Source of the DNA: Sipunculus nudus
Taxonomy: Eukaryota > Annelida > Sipuncula > Golfingiida > Sipunculidae
Direction: 5' to 3'
Length of the DNA stretch: 64,000 bases
Assembly (NCBI GenBank): GCA_026874595.1
Contig: JAPPUL010000078.1
Location: forward strand, 60,001-124,000
Made by a program: the position numbers and the translations under genes. The notes beneath the pieces were generated by a model. It was not told the DNA's origin. It did not search any database and saw nothing but the letters and a program-made list of their open reading frames with translations. This document shows, one piece after another, positions 44,996 to 54,274 of the stretch. Within the stretch, counting starts at the first letter, position 1, and every line of letters starts with the position of its first letter.

Positions 44996-45601
44996 CTAAC
45001 CACTGCCATCTACTTGCCCTTTAAGCTTATTATATATATTATATTTTGGGAAACTTGACCTCTCTCCTCGCCCACGTAGAGGATAGTCCTTCCTAAGCGG
45101 ATAACCCTCATAATCTTCCGGCATAAGCAACCTCTTTAAATCCGGATGTCCTACAAAGTTTATCCCGTACATATCATAAACTTCACGTTCCGTTAATATC
45201 GCACCCTTGTATATTCCGCATATCGTCGGAACACCTTTCTCCGCACACTTAACAAAACTCCTCACCTTAAGACGTAAGTTATATATTAACGAATAAAATA
45301 TATATACGACCGCATACCTCTCATCAGAAGCCTTATTACGCACAGTGCCATATTCACTATAATCTATACCCAGGATATCTACCAATAAACTAAACTCAAG
45401 ACCCTCTCCAAGCCTTAGCAAAGAGGCAACCTTTTGTATATCTTCACCGCTTATATCAAGCGACAACATGTCCCCTTCCTCATACACCTCCCCACCTCTT
45501 AGCAGCTCTCCTATATCAGTTAATAGCTTCTTCTTTATATCCCCTTTTATATCCTCTTTTATATCCTCTTTCTTATCCCTTTGTTGCCCATTATCTTCCA
45601 T
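44996..45601 (-). CDS. nuoC: NADH-quinone oxidoreductase subunit C
   Basis: 201 residues. The family core begins near residue 65, with the [42 protein letters not shown] region (about 130-175) diagnostic. The first 30 residues are an extra charged tail with repeating KEDI/KGDI units, encoded by a short tandem repeat. nuoB ends 78 bases upstream and nuoD follows 58 bases downstream on the same strand. Confidence 0.94.
   Translation of the reverse strand: MEDNGQQRDKKEDIKEDIKGDIKKKLLTDIGELLRGGEVYEEGDMLSLDISGEDIQKVASLLRLGEGLEFSLLVDILGIDYSEYGTVRNKASDERYAVVYIFYSLIYNLRLKVRSFVKCAEKGVPTICGIYKGAILTEREVYDMYGINFVGHPDLKRLLMPEDYEGYPLRKDYPLRGRGERSSFPKYNIYNKLKGQVDGSG
45535..45572. repeat. 12-bp in-frame tandem repeat at the start of nuoC
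   Basis: About three copies of a 12-base unit (TATATCCTCTTT and variants) encode the repeated Glu/Gly-Asp-Ile-Lys of the NuoC N-terminal tail. The repeat keeps the frame, and the tail is outside the conserved core, so the change is probably neutral. Confidence 0.65.
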
Positions 45602-45679
45602 CTAATCTACCATATAACATCTTTTGTTCTATATCTCTTAACTAGTTCTTAACTTTTCTATATTCCCAAACTATAGCTT

Positions 45680-46168
45680 CTAAACTTTCCATTTACCATA
45701 GGAACCACTGCTTACTTTATCTCCAGATATCTTGTTTTGTATATACAAAAGTGCATCAAGAAACTCCTCCGGACGAGGAGGACAACCCGGAACATATGCA
45801 TCCACAGGAATAAACTGATCTATACCTTGTATTAGCGTGTACGTATCAAATACCCCTCCGCTTGAACAACACGCTCCTACACTTACTACCCACTTAGGCT
45901 CCGGCATCTGTTCATATATCCTTATCAACACTGGCATCATTTTTATCGATATCCGACCCGATACCAAAAGTAAGTCTGACTGCCTCGGCGAAAACCTTAT
46001 TACCTCAGCCCCAAAACGAGACATGTCATATTTTGAACACAATACCGCCATCATCTCTATTGCACAACACGCAACCCCAAACGGCATCGGCCATAAAGAG
46101 TTCTTTCGTGACCAGTTTATTAGACTATCTAGCTTTGTTGTCAAAAATCCCTTAAATCCACTATCCAC
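45680..46168 (-). CDS. nuoB: NADH-quinone oxidoreductase subunit B
   Basis: 162 residues; carries the terminal cluster N2 that reduces quinone. The ligand cysteines are seen as tandem C34-C35 ([10 protein letters not shown]), C100 (VGACCSSGG) and C129 ([10 protein letters not shown]). The start is GTG, 5 bases after GGAGG; the next in-frame ATG is too far in. nuoA ends 38 bases upstream. Confidence 0.96.
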   Translation of the reverse strand: MDSGFKGFLTTKLDSLINWSRKNSLWPMPFGVACCAIEMMAVLCSKYDMSRFGAEVIRFSPRQSDLLLVSGRISIKMMPVLIRIYEQMPEPKWVVSVGACCSSGGVFDTYTLIQGIDQFIPVDAYVPGCPPRPEEFLDALLYIQNKISGDKVSSGSYGKWKV

Positions 46169-46206
46169 TTAAACCTCCTTTCCTACCACGCGCTTTCCCT
46201 CCATCA

Positions 46207-46575
46207 TTACTTTGCCCTTTCAAAAAACTTAAACTCACCTCGCCTTATTATATATATTAAGCCTACTAAAAGTATTAGCACGAATAATAACATCTCCATT
46301 AACACAAATATACTGCTACCCTTATATATAATCGCCCAGGGTATTATAAATACTGTCTCTACATCAAATAATATGAAAAATGCTCCGATTAAGTAAAATC
46401 TTACATAAAACTTCTTCGATTCTTTGTCTATTGGAGCAACCCCACATTCATATGGACTCCCCTTCTGCAGAGACTCTCGCTTCGGACCCACCTTAAGCGC
46501 TAATAGCAAAAATGCTAATGCAAACAAAACTATAACTATGACGTACACCAGCAAAGGTATATAATTATTATCCAC
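46207..46575 (-). CDS. nuoA: NADH-quinone oxidoreductase subunit A
   Basis: 122 residues, three membrane helices. The loop between helices 1 and 2 has the conserved KGSPYECGVAPI motif, and helix 2 the FDVETVFIIPWA signature. The start is GTG, preceded by AAGGAG at 5 bases. It is the first nuo gene; the CMD-Rieske gene ends 120 bases before it on the same strand and likely shares its promoter. Confidence 0.96.
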   Translation of the reverse strand: MDNNYIPLLVYVIVIVLFALAFLLLALKVGPKRESLQKGSPYECGVAPIDKESKKFYVRFYLIGAFFILFDVETVFIIPWAIIYKGSSIFVLMEMLLFVLILLVGLIYIIRRGEFKFFERAK

Positions 46576-46695
46576 TCTATCTCCTTAGCTCTTTTTCTTC
46601 GCTCTTTTTTATATCTTCCTATCCCTTCCTATGTCTTTATAGCCGCTACTTTTAGCCTCTAAATACCTAAATATAGTAGGCAAAGGAAGAAAACT

Positions 46696-47361
46696 TCAAC
46701 CCTGACCATTATTAGTACTATCAAGCCTTATCATCTTAACTTCTATATCTCCACCCTCCGTAAGTCGAGACTCATATTCCCTTAAACCTCGATCCCCACC
46801 AGATACACAATCTCCCAAATTTATATCAAAACACCAATTATGCACTTTACACTCTATTATATCTCCTTCCCCCATAACCTTAGGTAAACGATTGCCTAAA
46901 TGCGGACATGCCCTATCATACACCTTTATATCCTCTCCATCCACATTATAAAATATTAAATCCCTTCCCCCATATCTCTTATACAAAAGCTCCTTCTTCG
47001 GTAGCTCCTCAAGCCTAAGCACCTTATGCCATTCCTCCTCTCGGGACAATACCTCTATCCTTAACTCCGGTAAGTCCATTTCTTGTAAAACTCCTATAGC
47101 ATCAAGCACCTTAGTAAGCCCTGCCGCCGGAAACGACATCAATACTGCATCAAGCACCTCCTGCCCTGACGCCCCAGCTCGTATGGCATGTGGCACATAC
47201 TGCCTTAGCCCACTTGCCGTCCCAGATACCACCTTCGTTACCACTGATATTAAAAACCTTGTCTTATCATCTAGATGTCTTCCCGATTCTTTCAAAAACT
47301 TTAAGTAGGCTCCTGCCGCCTCAGGCCGCGTCTTTGCTAGAAAATCTAACCTATCTGACAT
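46696..47361 (-). CDS. CMD-like / Rieske 2Fe-2S fusion protein
   Basis: 221 residues. About residues 10-95 resemble a carboxymuconolactone-decarboxylase/AhpD-type helical domain (LVSVVTKVVSGTASGLRQYVPHAIRAGAS region), but the redox CxxC of AhpD is absent (SGTASG instead), so peroxidase activity is not expected. Residues about 110-210 form a Rieske domain with C-P-H and C-x-x-H ligand pairs (ACPHLGN and CKVHNW), followed by the FDINLGDCVSG strand typical of ferredoxin-like Rieske proteins. There is no membrane anchor. GGAGG lies 11 bases before the ATG. Its location at the head of the nuo run suggests an accessory electron-transfer role. Confidence 0.75.
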   Translation of the reverse strand: MSDRLDFLAKTRPEAAGAYLKFLKESGRHLDDKTRFLISVVTKVVSGTASGLRQYVPHAIRAGASGQEVLDAVLMSFPAAGLTKVLDAIGVLQEMDLPELRIEVLSREEEWHKVLRLEELPKKELLYKRYGGRDLIFYNVDGEDIKVYDRACPHLGNRLPKVMGEGDIIECKVHNWCFDINLGDCVSGGDRGLREYESRLTEGGDIEVKMIRLDSTNNGQG

Positions 47362-47629
47362 TTATTCAATATCCTCCATATCCTCTAGTTTTATACTTCT
47401 TGTATCTACTTGCCACCAAACGCTATCAAAAATATAAACATTTACCTCCCCTTTTACAACCAAAAGTATATTTACACTTTACTCTAAGTCTAATAACAAA
47501 CACATTATAGTATAACTATTTTAATAATACTTTTTAATACTTTTTACTCAGCAACATATCTTTAACGCCAGTTTTATATAATTAGCTTTATGTTCTTTCA
47601 AAGATTGACTGGGGGTTTTGGGCTGGGAT
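47362..47629. promoter_or_regulatory. Upstream region of the CMD-Rieske/nuo run (possible promoter)
   Basis: 268 bases with no gene. On the minus strand a TATAAT hexamer at 47509-47504 could serve as -10 for the respiratory operon; no good TTGACA lies 16-18 bases before it. Very short start-stop frames lie between it and the gene, none convincing. The left half of the interval is pyrimidine-rich. Confidence 0.3.
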
Positions 47630-49045
47630 TTAATATACTAATTCCCTTTTTAATATATCTAGTATCTTATCTTTATTCCCTGTACTCTGATTTAAAAGTA
47701 TCACAAACCTAAGCTCTCCATATTCATCACTATCTATATAACCTACGTACGAACTTACCGTCTTTAGACTCCCTGATTTGCCCCGAGCTCCATCTCCTAA
47801 ATCTTTTAATAAATCCATGTAGGGTCTGAAGTATTCAAGCACTTTTATCATACCTTCTGCTGTAACCGCATTACCATAAGATATCCCCGAACCCTCCTTT
47901 ATCACTATCTCATCTAATCTCAAATCTTCTCGTACATACTCATTCAAAACCTTAACTCCCTTTTCAAGCGTCGGTTCCCCTCCATACACCACAACTCCAA
48001 GCATTATTAGTATTTGATTTGCTGTATAATTATTTGAGTACATCAAAAGATCTCGGATAACTGTCTTTAATGTATTCAAAGACTTATATACATATAGCTC
48101 ATCTAAGCCTTCTTTAATCTCCCCTACATTAACGCCCCCTTTTACCCTTATTCCTACTTCCTTACAAAATTGCTTAAATAAGTGTCCAAAGTATAATAGG
48201 CTATCTATATCTTCCTTTATAGCTATACGTAGCTCTTTTGTCCTCTTGAACTTCTCGTCTTCTGATAATGCTTTCTCATATATTGTCTTTACGTAATCTA
48301 CATATGGCGTCTCCTTCTCTCCCGATACTATCTTACGACCTCGCCTTCCTACGTGCTTTATCGGTATTGTGTTATAGTTTACTACAAGTGCTCCATTTTT
48401 TGCGTCGTAACTTTCATACGTATTCTCATTCCCTTTAACCATTATATAGCCTGGGAAATAACTACCATCTACATATATATTATTTAGCTCCCTTACTCCT
48501 TTCCAAGCCTTTAGATGTTTTACTATATATTCCATCTCATGCGATGTTATTGTTGGATCTCCATATCCCTTTATATATAAATTGCCCTCTTCATCAATTT
48601 TAAATACTGTCTTAAATCTGAAATCTGCTCCTAAATACTTAAGCGCTGCAAGTGAGGTTATAACTTTTAGTGTTGAGGCCGGCATCATTTTTGCCTTGCT
48701 ATTATAGCCAAGCAAAACACGATCATGCTCATCCATAACAAGTACGGAACCATTATCTATTAAGCTATCAAGCTCTTTTATCGTACTTTTAGTAAAGGGT
48801 ATTTTATAGTCATATTCTTGTTTATAACTTTTATCACTTCGTTTTATCTCTTTTATACTCGGTTTTTCTTTTACACTCGCTTCTCCATGGACCGGCTTAT
48901 TTGAGCTAAATATCACCACTACCAACAATATGACATTTAATACTACGAATATATAAGGTATCTTGCTTAGAAACACTTCCTTCAAGCTCTTTATTTGGTA
49001 TACTAACTTTTCGTAGTTAATGATTAGCATTTTTAGTAAAATCAA
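47630..49045 (-). CDS. dacB: D-Ala-D-Ala carboxypeptidase/endopeptidase, PBP4 (DacB) type
   Basis: 471 residues. A serine peptidase of peptidoglycan maturation in the periplasm. One N-terminal membrane segment (about 32-50) is followed by the PBP4-class motifs: SxxK in PASTLKVI (about 123-130), SxN in YSNNYTANQ (about 343), and KSG-S in ARGKSGSLKTVSS (near 430), where Ser replaces the more common Thr. The start overlaps the Nudix gene by 29 bases; a second Met six codons in is a possible alternative start. Confidence 0.88.
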   Translation of the reverse strand: MILLKMLIINYEKLVYQIKSLKEVFLSKIPYIFVVLNVILLVVVIFSSNKPVHGEASVKEKPSIKEIKRSDKSYKQEYDYKIPFTKSTIKELDSLIDNGSVLVMDEHDRVLLGYNSKAKMMPASTLKVITSLAALKYLGADFRFKTVFKIDEEGNLYIKGYGDPTITSHEMEYIVKHLKAWKGVRELNNIYVDGSYFPGYIMVKGNENTYESYDAKNGALVVNYNTIPIKHVGRRGRKIVSGEKETPYVDYVKTIYEKALSEDEKFKRTKELRIAIKEDIDSLLYFGHLFKQFCKEVGIRVKGGVNVGEIKEGLDELYVYKSLNTLKTVIRDLLMYSNNYTANQILIMLGVVVYGGEPTLEKGVKVLNEYVREDLRLDEIVIKEGSGISYGNAVTAEGMIKVLEYFRPYMDLLKDLGDGARGKSGSLKTVSSYVGYIDSDEYGELRFVILLNQSTGNKDKILDILKRELVY

Positions 49046-49604
49046 ATACCTCCAATAGAAATTGATTCAATATTATACCTGTTGCTCCCCAGATCACTAT
49101 GTCTTTATAATAAAAATGCACAAAATCTTTCCCATATACTTTGTGCTCCTTATATCTTGACTCCTCAAAAAACTTACAAAGTGGCACGCTTATTATTCGC
49201 TCTACCTCGGCGTACTTTATCTTAAAGTCATAAGGATAAGGCATTACGCCCACAAAGGGACTTATAACATAATAACTATTTTGAGTTTTTATATCATCAA
49301 GCATTCCAAGTATTTCTATATCGCTTGATTTAACACCTATTTCTTCATATACTTCCCGTAACACGCACTCTTTTAAATCTTTATCTAATAAAGAGTCGTA
49401 GCCCCCACCCGGAAATGATATCTCCCCCTTATGCGAATTAACAGATAAACTCCTTTTTGTAAAAAGCACATAAAACTCATCTTCTCTATAATATAGCAAC
49501 AAAAGTACTGCCGATGGAATTCTCCCTCCTTTACTATATTCTCTCTTGCGCTTACGTCTTTTTAAGATATTTTCTATCTTTTCAACTGTTTCTTTATAAT
49601 TCAT
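49017..49604 (-). CDS. Nudix hydrolase, CoA-pyrophosphatase type
   Basis: 195 residues. The Nudix box GX5EX7REVYEEIG is at about residues 65-90 (GGGYDS...LREVYEEIGV), and the preceding KGEISFPGGG with VLFTKRS is the signature of the CoA diphosphatase (NudL) subgroup, which hydrolyses CoA to phosphopantetheine. The start overlaps nothing; the 3' end overlaps dacB by 29 bases. Confidence 0.85.
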   Translation of the reverse strand: MNYKETVEKIENILKRRKRKREYSKGGRIPSAVLLLLYYREDEFYVLFTKRSLSVNSHKGEISFPGGGYDSLLDKDLKECVLREVYEEIGVKSSDIEILGMLDDIKTQNSYYVISPFVGVMPYPYDFKIKYAEVERIISVPLCKFFEESRYKEHKVYGKDFVHFYYKDIVIWGATGIILNQFLLEVFDFTKNANH

Positions 49605-49736
49605 TTTATCTTTGTCTTTTTTTTATTATCTAATAATATTTAGTAGGTTTTCATAAACATGTTTTGTAATATATTAATCTCTTTTTTACTTGACTTTTTT
49701 AGCTTATACGATAACTTTGTCTCCTTATATTCCTTA

Positions 49737-49742
49737 TATAAT
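49737..49742 (+). promoter_or_regulatory. Possible -10 element for tRNA-Lys
   Basis: A TATAAT hexamer 30 bases before the tRNA-Lys gene, in an AT-rich stretch. The -35 match is weak (TTGTCT only 14 bases upstream), so the call rests mainly on position. Confidence 0.35.
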
Positions 49743-49771
49743 GAAGATGTAACTTTCTAAAACATTATATC

Positions 49772-49844
49772 GGGCCGCTAGCTCAGTTGGTAGAGCAACG
49801 CCCTTTTAAGGCGTGGGTCGAAGGTTCGAATCCTTCGCGGCTCA
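49772..49844 (+). tRNA. tRNA-Lys (anticodon TTT)
   Basis: A 73-nt cloverleaf: acceptor GGGCCGC/GCGGCTC with one G-U pair and discriminator A, anticodon stem ACGCC/GGCGT, loop CTTTTAA, T-loop TTCGAAT. No CCA encoded. It stands alone between the Nudix gene and a possible small ORF. Confidence 0.96.
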
Positions 49845-49972
49845 TATTAAACATAGCTAATTGTCAATTATTACCTTTTCTTTATTATAGTAACTTAAGA
49901 TTAAATCTTTATACTTCGATAACGTTTTATATCTTTTAATATCAGTATTTATAATATCAGTATTTATGGCTT

Positions 49973-50116
49973 ATGTTTATTTCTAAAAAAGACAAAAACA
50001 ACATCATTAACTCTCTTGACAAGATTAACAATATCTTACAAAAACTTAATCACTCTTATAACAAATTGATTGCCCTTGGGGAAACGATAACTAACGAAAA
50101 TTTAAAATCGCAATAA
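49973..50116 (+). CDS. Possible small protein of 47 residues
   Basis: An ATG frame of 47 codons with a heptad-like amphipathic helix (IINSLDKINNILQKLNHSYNKLI). There is no clear Shine-Dalgarno sequence. It sits between tRNA-Lys and the convergent 572-residue gene. The composition is more ordered than random AT-rich DNA; still a weak call with no known relatives. Confidence 0.35.
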   Translation: MFISKKDKNNIINSLDKINNILQKLNHSYNKLIALGETITNENLKSQ

Positions 50117-50213
50117 ATTAGCCTTCTTAAAAAGTCTTTTTACTATTTAACGCACTCTCTTGTGCATTCTCTTGTGCACTTCTGCATTTAAAAAGAACTT
50201 TATCCTTATATTT

Positions 50214-51932
50214 TTATATGTTAAAATACATTCTAAGCGATTTGTAACTTGGCTTTTTATTTATAAATTTAATGTCGTTTATTGATAAATCCCGCTCTCT
50301 TAAATATACCGTGTGGTATTCATGCATTGTGTCCTTAGCAACCACAGACATAAGTCCAAGCCGCTTTAATACCTCACGCTTTGTACGCTCTGAATTTATA
50401 TGTTTGAAATCTTTTGGATAATATACTGTCTTTGATGGCAGGCCTTTTAGCATCGAACTTATATCCTCTGCTTTGGACTGTTCTATTAATAATGCTAGAT
50501 TCTTAAGCTCCTTGTCTACCTCTGCATCTGCTTTATTGTAGGTATAACTATCATTTGCTAAAAGAAATACTGCCTCCTTATACTCTTGCGATGTTACCTT
50601 AAGTACTTCTAGAAACTTAGTTATGTCTTTATTCGTATGTTCTAGATATTTGAATATACGTGCAAGTAATTCAAATTGAAACCTTCCAAGACGTGTATTT
50701 TTATGTCCGTTACCTTGTGTTATTAGCTTTATTGAATTTACTATCTGACCCTTTTCTATAAAATATTGTTTCTTAAACAAATTAAATGATATTACATTGC
50801 TTGGCAGATGATGGAGAAAGTTCTCAACCATCTGTTTATCAAAGCCCTTCCCTTCAAAGAATTTTATTAGCTCATGTTTTTCGATTAGTTGAGGAAGATG
50901 TCCCATAAAATTCTTCATTAACTTTAGCGACTTTGCAAACGAACTAAAATTATGTATATACTTTGTAAGAAAGGGTGAGAGAGCATCTATATCTAAATCT
51001 ATTTCTCCTATCGTATTGAACATATCTAAAGGATCTTCTCCTAATATTATCCAAACATCTATTACTAGATTTGCTATGTTGTACTCTTCTACTGTTATTG
51101 TTGTATCCCTTTTATGTTTACGGTTTATTATTGCAAGACAAAGTCTTATTACTTTATCTTTATTTCCTTCTGTTATCTTATATTCTGATATTAGCGGTAT
51201 GTCAAGCTTTTCCTTATTATCCATCTCTTTGTAGACTCTTGTAAGCTCCGGTAGTAATACATCATTTAGAAATAATCGCACATCTTCATAGGAGTCTTTG
51301 CCGGGTATTAGATATTCTATGTAGTTATGATTTGAATCGTTTTTACTAAATTGGCTTACTAAGGGTATTGAGACTATCTTTGATTCCGTTGTCAGCGTAT
51401 ATAATAAGTTATTTGCCTCAAAATAGGCCTTCTTAAAATGGCCTAGTATGCTTTTTGATGTTGCAAGGGTTTTATACGATTTTTTACTTGTTAACATCTT
51501 GTAAATAAGATAATCTAAAATCGCCTTAGAACCGTTTTCTCGAGCTTTGTTTTGCACTCTCTCTTTATTCTCTGATAAAAAGTACTTTTCTACTTCTTTT
51601 AAAGTTTTATTTTCATCAAGATATATAACATTATACGAATATACTATCTTCTCTTTGTGTAAGATAGATAAATTGTTATATGTAGACTCTGCTATATCGC
51701 TTTTATCAAGATTGCGTGCCTTACTATATTTACCCCGTCTACTATTTTTCTTTCTATAATAATCTTCGTAATAATCTTGTAGTTCATGGACACTAAATGA
51801 TATCTTTGGATCGTTTCTATTAAATACGGATACTAACGCTGTAGTTATTGCTTCATTAAAAGTTGACGGATATTTGAATGCTAACGTTTTATAACGTAAT
51901 CTAAACGTTTCTAGATTGCTTTGACCTTCCAT
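50214..51932 (-). CDS. Protein of unknown function, 572 residues
   Basis: Soluble, mostly helical, basic and rich in Lys, Asn, Tyr and Leu; no signal peptide, no membrane helix. Segments around residues 55-90 (YYEDYYRKKNSRRGKYS) are strongly basic, as in nucleic-acid-binding tails. The YRLRYKTLA-like N-terminus and repeated helix-loop units from about 130 do not match a family I recognise. GGGAG precedes the ATG by about 9 bases. It lies 184 bases downstream of dtd on the same strand; that gap holds nothing recognisable. Confidence 0.6.
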   Translation of the reverse strand: MEGQSNLETFRLRYKTLAFKYPSTFNEAITTALVSVFNRNDPKISFSVHELQDYYEDYYRKKNSRRGKYSKARNLDKSDIAESTYNNLSILHKEKIVYSYNVIYLDENKTLKEVEKYFLSENKERVQNKARENGSKAILDYLIYKMLTSKKSYKTLATSKSILGHFKKAYFEANNLLYTLTTESKIVSIPLVSQFSKNDSNHNYIEYLIPGKDSYEDVRLFLNDVLLPELTRVYKEMDNKEKLDIPLISEYKITEGNKDKVIRLCLAIINRKHKRDTTITVEEYNIANLVIDVWIILGEDPLDMFNTIGEIDLDIDALSPFLTKYIHNFSSFAKSLKLMKNFMGHLPQLIEKHELIKFFEGKGFDKQMVENFLHHLPSNVISFNLFKKQYFIEKGQIVNSIKLITQGNGHKNTRLGRFQFELLARIFKYLEHTNKDITKFLEVLKVTSQEYKEAVFLLANDSYTYNKADAEVDKELKNLALLIEQSKAEDISSMLKGLPSKTVYYPKDFKHINSERTKREVLKRLGLMSVVAKDTMHEYHTVYLRERDLSINDIKFINKKPSYKSLRMYFNI

Positions 51933-52116
51933 ACTTTATGTCTCCCGTGTTCTTTGCTTTGTATCCCAAGTAATTGTCTTTTTACCTTATTAAACTTGTT
52001 TTTCCCTCTTACTCCCTCATTTATTAAATTTATATTGTTTAGTCCATCGCCATAGAATAATATCTTCTGCAAATCACATCAAAATAAAAACACTAACTCT
52101 TTATTTAAACCAAGCC

Positions 52117-52569
52117 CTACAAAACCTTTTCGCTATCAAGCAATAAACTATAAGGACCACAATTACTTAGCTTTACCTCCATCTTTGCCTGAAACTTACC
52201 TTCACAAATTTTAACACTACCACGCCCCTTAAGCCCATCCACAAATACATTATAAAGCTCTTTTGCCTCAGCAGATTTAAGAGCTTCGCTAAATGATGGT
52301 CTCCTGCCTTTACGGCAACTACCATATAACGTAAACTGTGATACCACCATAATCTCTCCGCCCACCTCTTCTACCGTCTTATTTGTAATCCCTGCTTCAT
52401 CTAAAAAGATCCGTAACTCAAGTACTTTTTTTACCATATAATCTATATCCTTCTCCTCATCACCTTTACGAAACCCTACAAAGACTAAAAGTCCATAGCC
52501 TATCTTACTATATAAGCTACCTCCTATCTCAACCTCCGCTGTGCTTACCTTCTGTATCAATACTCGCAT
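52117..52569 (-). CDS. dtd: D-aminoacyl-tRNA deacylase
   Basis: 150 residues from the ATG at 52569; the frame is open 27 codons further (GTG) but that leader does not match the family, which begins MRVLIQKVS. The enzyme removes D-amino acids from mischarged tRNA. Conserved are VSQFTLYGSCRKGRRPSF (about 79-96) and the C-terminal NCGPYSLLLDS, corresponding to the cross-subunit Gly-cisPro pair. No clear Shine-Dalgarno. A 296-base gene-free stretch, with a 15-bp palindrome at 52720-52734, separates it from tRNA-Gly. Confidence 0.92.
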   Translation of the reverse strand: MRVLIQKVSTAEVEIGGSLYSKIGYGLLVFVGFRKGDEEKDIDYMVKKVLELRIFLDEAGITNKTVEEVGGEIMVVSQFTLYGSCRKGRRPSFSEALKSAEAKELYNVFVDGLKGRGSVKICEGKFQAKMEVKLSNCGPYSLLLDSEKVL

Positions 52570-52865
52570 ATTATAGCATTTTAGCGGTATAAATATCCTC
52601 TTACAACAACACCTCAAAATTAATAAACAGCTCAAGCTCCTTCTTAACACAAGACTTTTTTATACCACATCCTCCTTATCTTAAACTTACAATAACATAA
52701 AAAGCCTATTGCCTTAGAGTAACATAATATGTTATTACTTTTTTACAGGATAATATTTTTATAATCCGCATCTAAAACCTTCTATAATTACAAAACTATT
52801 TTTATAAAGCTTCTCTATTATTCTTTTGTATTAGGATAGGTTTTGGCAGGACTTATTTTAGGATT
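52570..52865. other. Gene-free interval between dtd and tRNA-Gly
   Basis: 296 AT-rich bases. Noted inside: a near-perfect hairpin at 52720-52734 (TAACATA/TATGTTA) followed on the + strand by a T-rich tail, and on the minus strand an AAGGAGG with only an 8-codon frame after it. No gene is supported. Confidence 0.5.
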
Positions 52866-52936
52866 AGCGGGTGAAGGGAATCGAACCCTCGTCAACAGCT
52901 TGGAAGGCTGAGGTTCTACCATTAAACTACACCCGC
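52866..52936 (-). tRNA. tRNA-Gly (anticodon TCC)
   Basis: A 71-nt cloverleaf: acceptor GCGGGTG/CACCCGC perfect, discriminator U, anticodon loop TTCCAAG giving TCC, T-arm GAGGG-TTCGATT-CCCTT. No CCA encoded. It is the only gene between dtd and pdxA and is divergent from pdxA. Confidence 0.95.
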
Positions 52937-53116
52937 AATTTATTCTAAGCTCTTATTATCACATTTTAGCATGCTTATTATAAAAGTAGAACTAAAAGTA
53001 GAATCTAAGATAATTCTTATTAAGATAAAAAGTCAAGTTTTCTTAACTTTTCTTAACTAGAAAAATAAAATCATTCCTCCCTTATCCATTTATGATAACT
53101 TATTATCTCTAATACC

Positions 53117-54088
53117 ATGCATACATTTAATAACTTAACCATTATTACTCAAGGCGACCCTAATGGTATCGGGCCTGAAGTGTTAATAAAAACTATCTCC
53201 CATAACTCCTTTAAAGACTTCTCAAAATACATCATTATCGCTAATAAAAAAACCCTAGACTTCTACTGCTCTATCGCTGGTATTAAACTAAATTACAACT
53301 TCATTAACCCAGATAAGATAACGCTTAAAAGCTCAAGTATTAATCTTTTGGATTTGCCTTATAAGCACAATATCACACCCGGAGTCATATCCAAAAACGC
53401 TGGCATACTTGCTTTACAAGCTATAAATACTGCTTTTAAACTAATAAGTTCTTATAATATCAAAAAGCTTATCACTTTGCCGGTAAGCAAAAAAGCTATC
53501 TCTCTTTCCCTTAAAACTTTTAAAGGCCATACTGAATATCTTGCCACACTTGCAAAGTCAAAAAATACCACCATGCTTATGCTAAGCCCTAAATTAATCG
53601 TTTCCCTTGTTACAACTCATATCCCACTAAAAGATGTTCCACACTCTATTAATCTCTCTAATGTCTTAAATACTATTATTAATACAAACAATTTCTTAAA
53701 GAAAATTAAACCTTATAAAAACTATACCATCGGCGTCTGCGGCTTGAACCCGCATGCTGGTGAGGATGGTCTTCTTGGCTCTGAGGAGAAAAGTATTATT
53801 ATACCAGCTTTAAATAAAGCCAGAGAGCTTAATATTAATGTCTTTGGTCCTATCTCGCCTGATAGCATCTTTAAAGAAGACAAGTTTGATGCTTTTGTTG
53901 CTTTATATCATGACCAGGGCCTAATCCCTTTGAAACTTATGGCTGGGCACTCGGCTTTAAATATATCTCTTGGCCTGCCATTTCTTAGAGTCTCTGTTGA
54001 CCATGGAACTGCTTTTGACATTGCTGGCCAAAATATTGCTAAAAATGAAAGCTTACTTTATGCCATAAAACAAATAAATCTCTTTTAA
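53117..54088 (+). CDS. pdxA: 4-hydroxythreonine-4-phosphate dehydrogenase
   Basis: 323 residues. An NAD-dependent dehydrogenase in the DXP-dependent pathway to pyridoxal phosphate. Hallmarks: GDPNGIGPEV (residues 13-22), FKGHTEYLA with the metal-binding His near 140, GLNPHAGEDGLLGSEE (about 210-225), VALYHDQGLIPLK (about 260) and DHGTAFDIAG, including all three metal-binding histidines. Length is typical. pdxJ is not nearby. It ends 25 bases before the rnpB repeat region on the other strand. Confidence 0.94.
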   Translation: MHTFNNLTIITQGDPNGIGPEVLIKTISHNSFKDFSKYIIIANKKTLDFYCSIAGIKLNYNFINPDKITLKSSSINLLDLPYKHNITPGVISKNAGILALQAINTAFKLISSYNIKKLITLPVSKKAISLSLKTFKGHTEYLATLAKSKNTTMLMLSPKLIVSLVTTHIPLKDVPHSINLSNVLNTIINTNNFLKKIKPYKNYTIGVCGLNPHAGEDGLLGSEEKSIIIPALNKARELNINVFGPISPDSIFKEDKFDAFVALYHDQGLIPLKLMAGHSALNISLGLPFLRVSVDHGTAFDIAGQNIAKNESLLYAIKQINLF

Positions 54089-54113
54089 GAAAGACATATA
54101 AGAAAGACATAAA

Positions 54114-54274
54114 GCAGACAATAAGCCGAGTTCTGTTTATGAGAGCCATCTATCTTATACATCAGTTGCCTAATGTATTTTGCAATCCACCCGTAGGCTT
54201 TTTTATATAGGAATTTACCTACTTACTTGATCTTGCTACTAGGAAGCTTCTAAATAAATAATAGCTTAAATAAA
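54114..54274 (-). repeat. Tandem copy 1 of the rnpB 3' end (distal)
   Basis: A 161-bp unit: 131 bases equal to the 3' third of the RNase P RNA gene (P16/P17 region through the conserved ACAGAACTCGGCTTA and the P1 3' strand), plus a 30-base linker. It is identical to copy 2. Against the intact gene it differs at two positions, both C-to-T in the RNA sense, and both keep helix pairing by G-U wobble. Confidence 0.9.

Noticed and set aside
52720-52744. Hairpin with T-rich tail as a + strand terminator
   Set aside because: No rightward gene lies upstream of it; the neighbouring genes are on the other strand.
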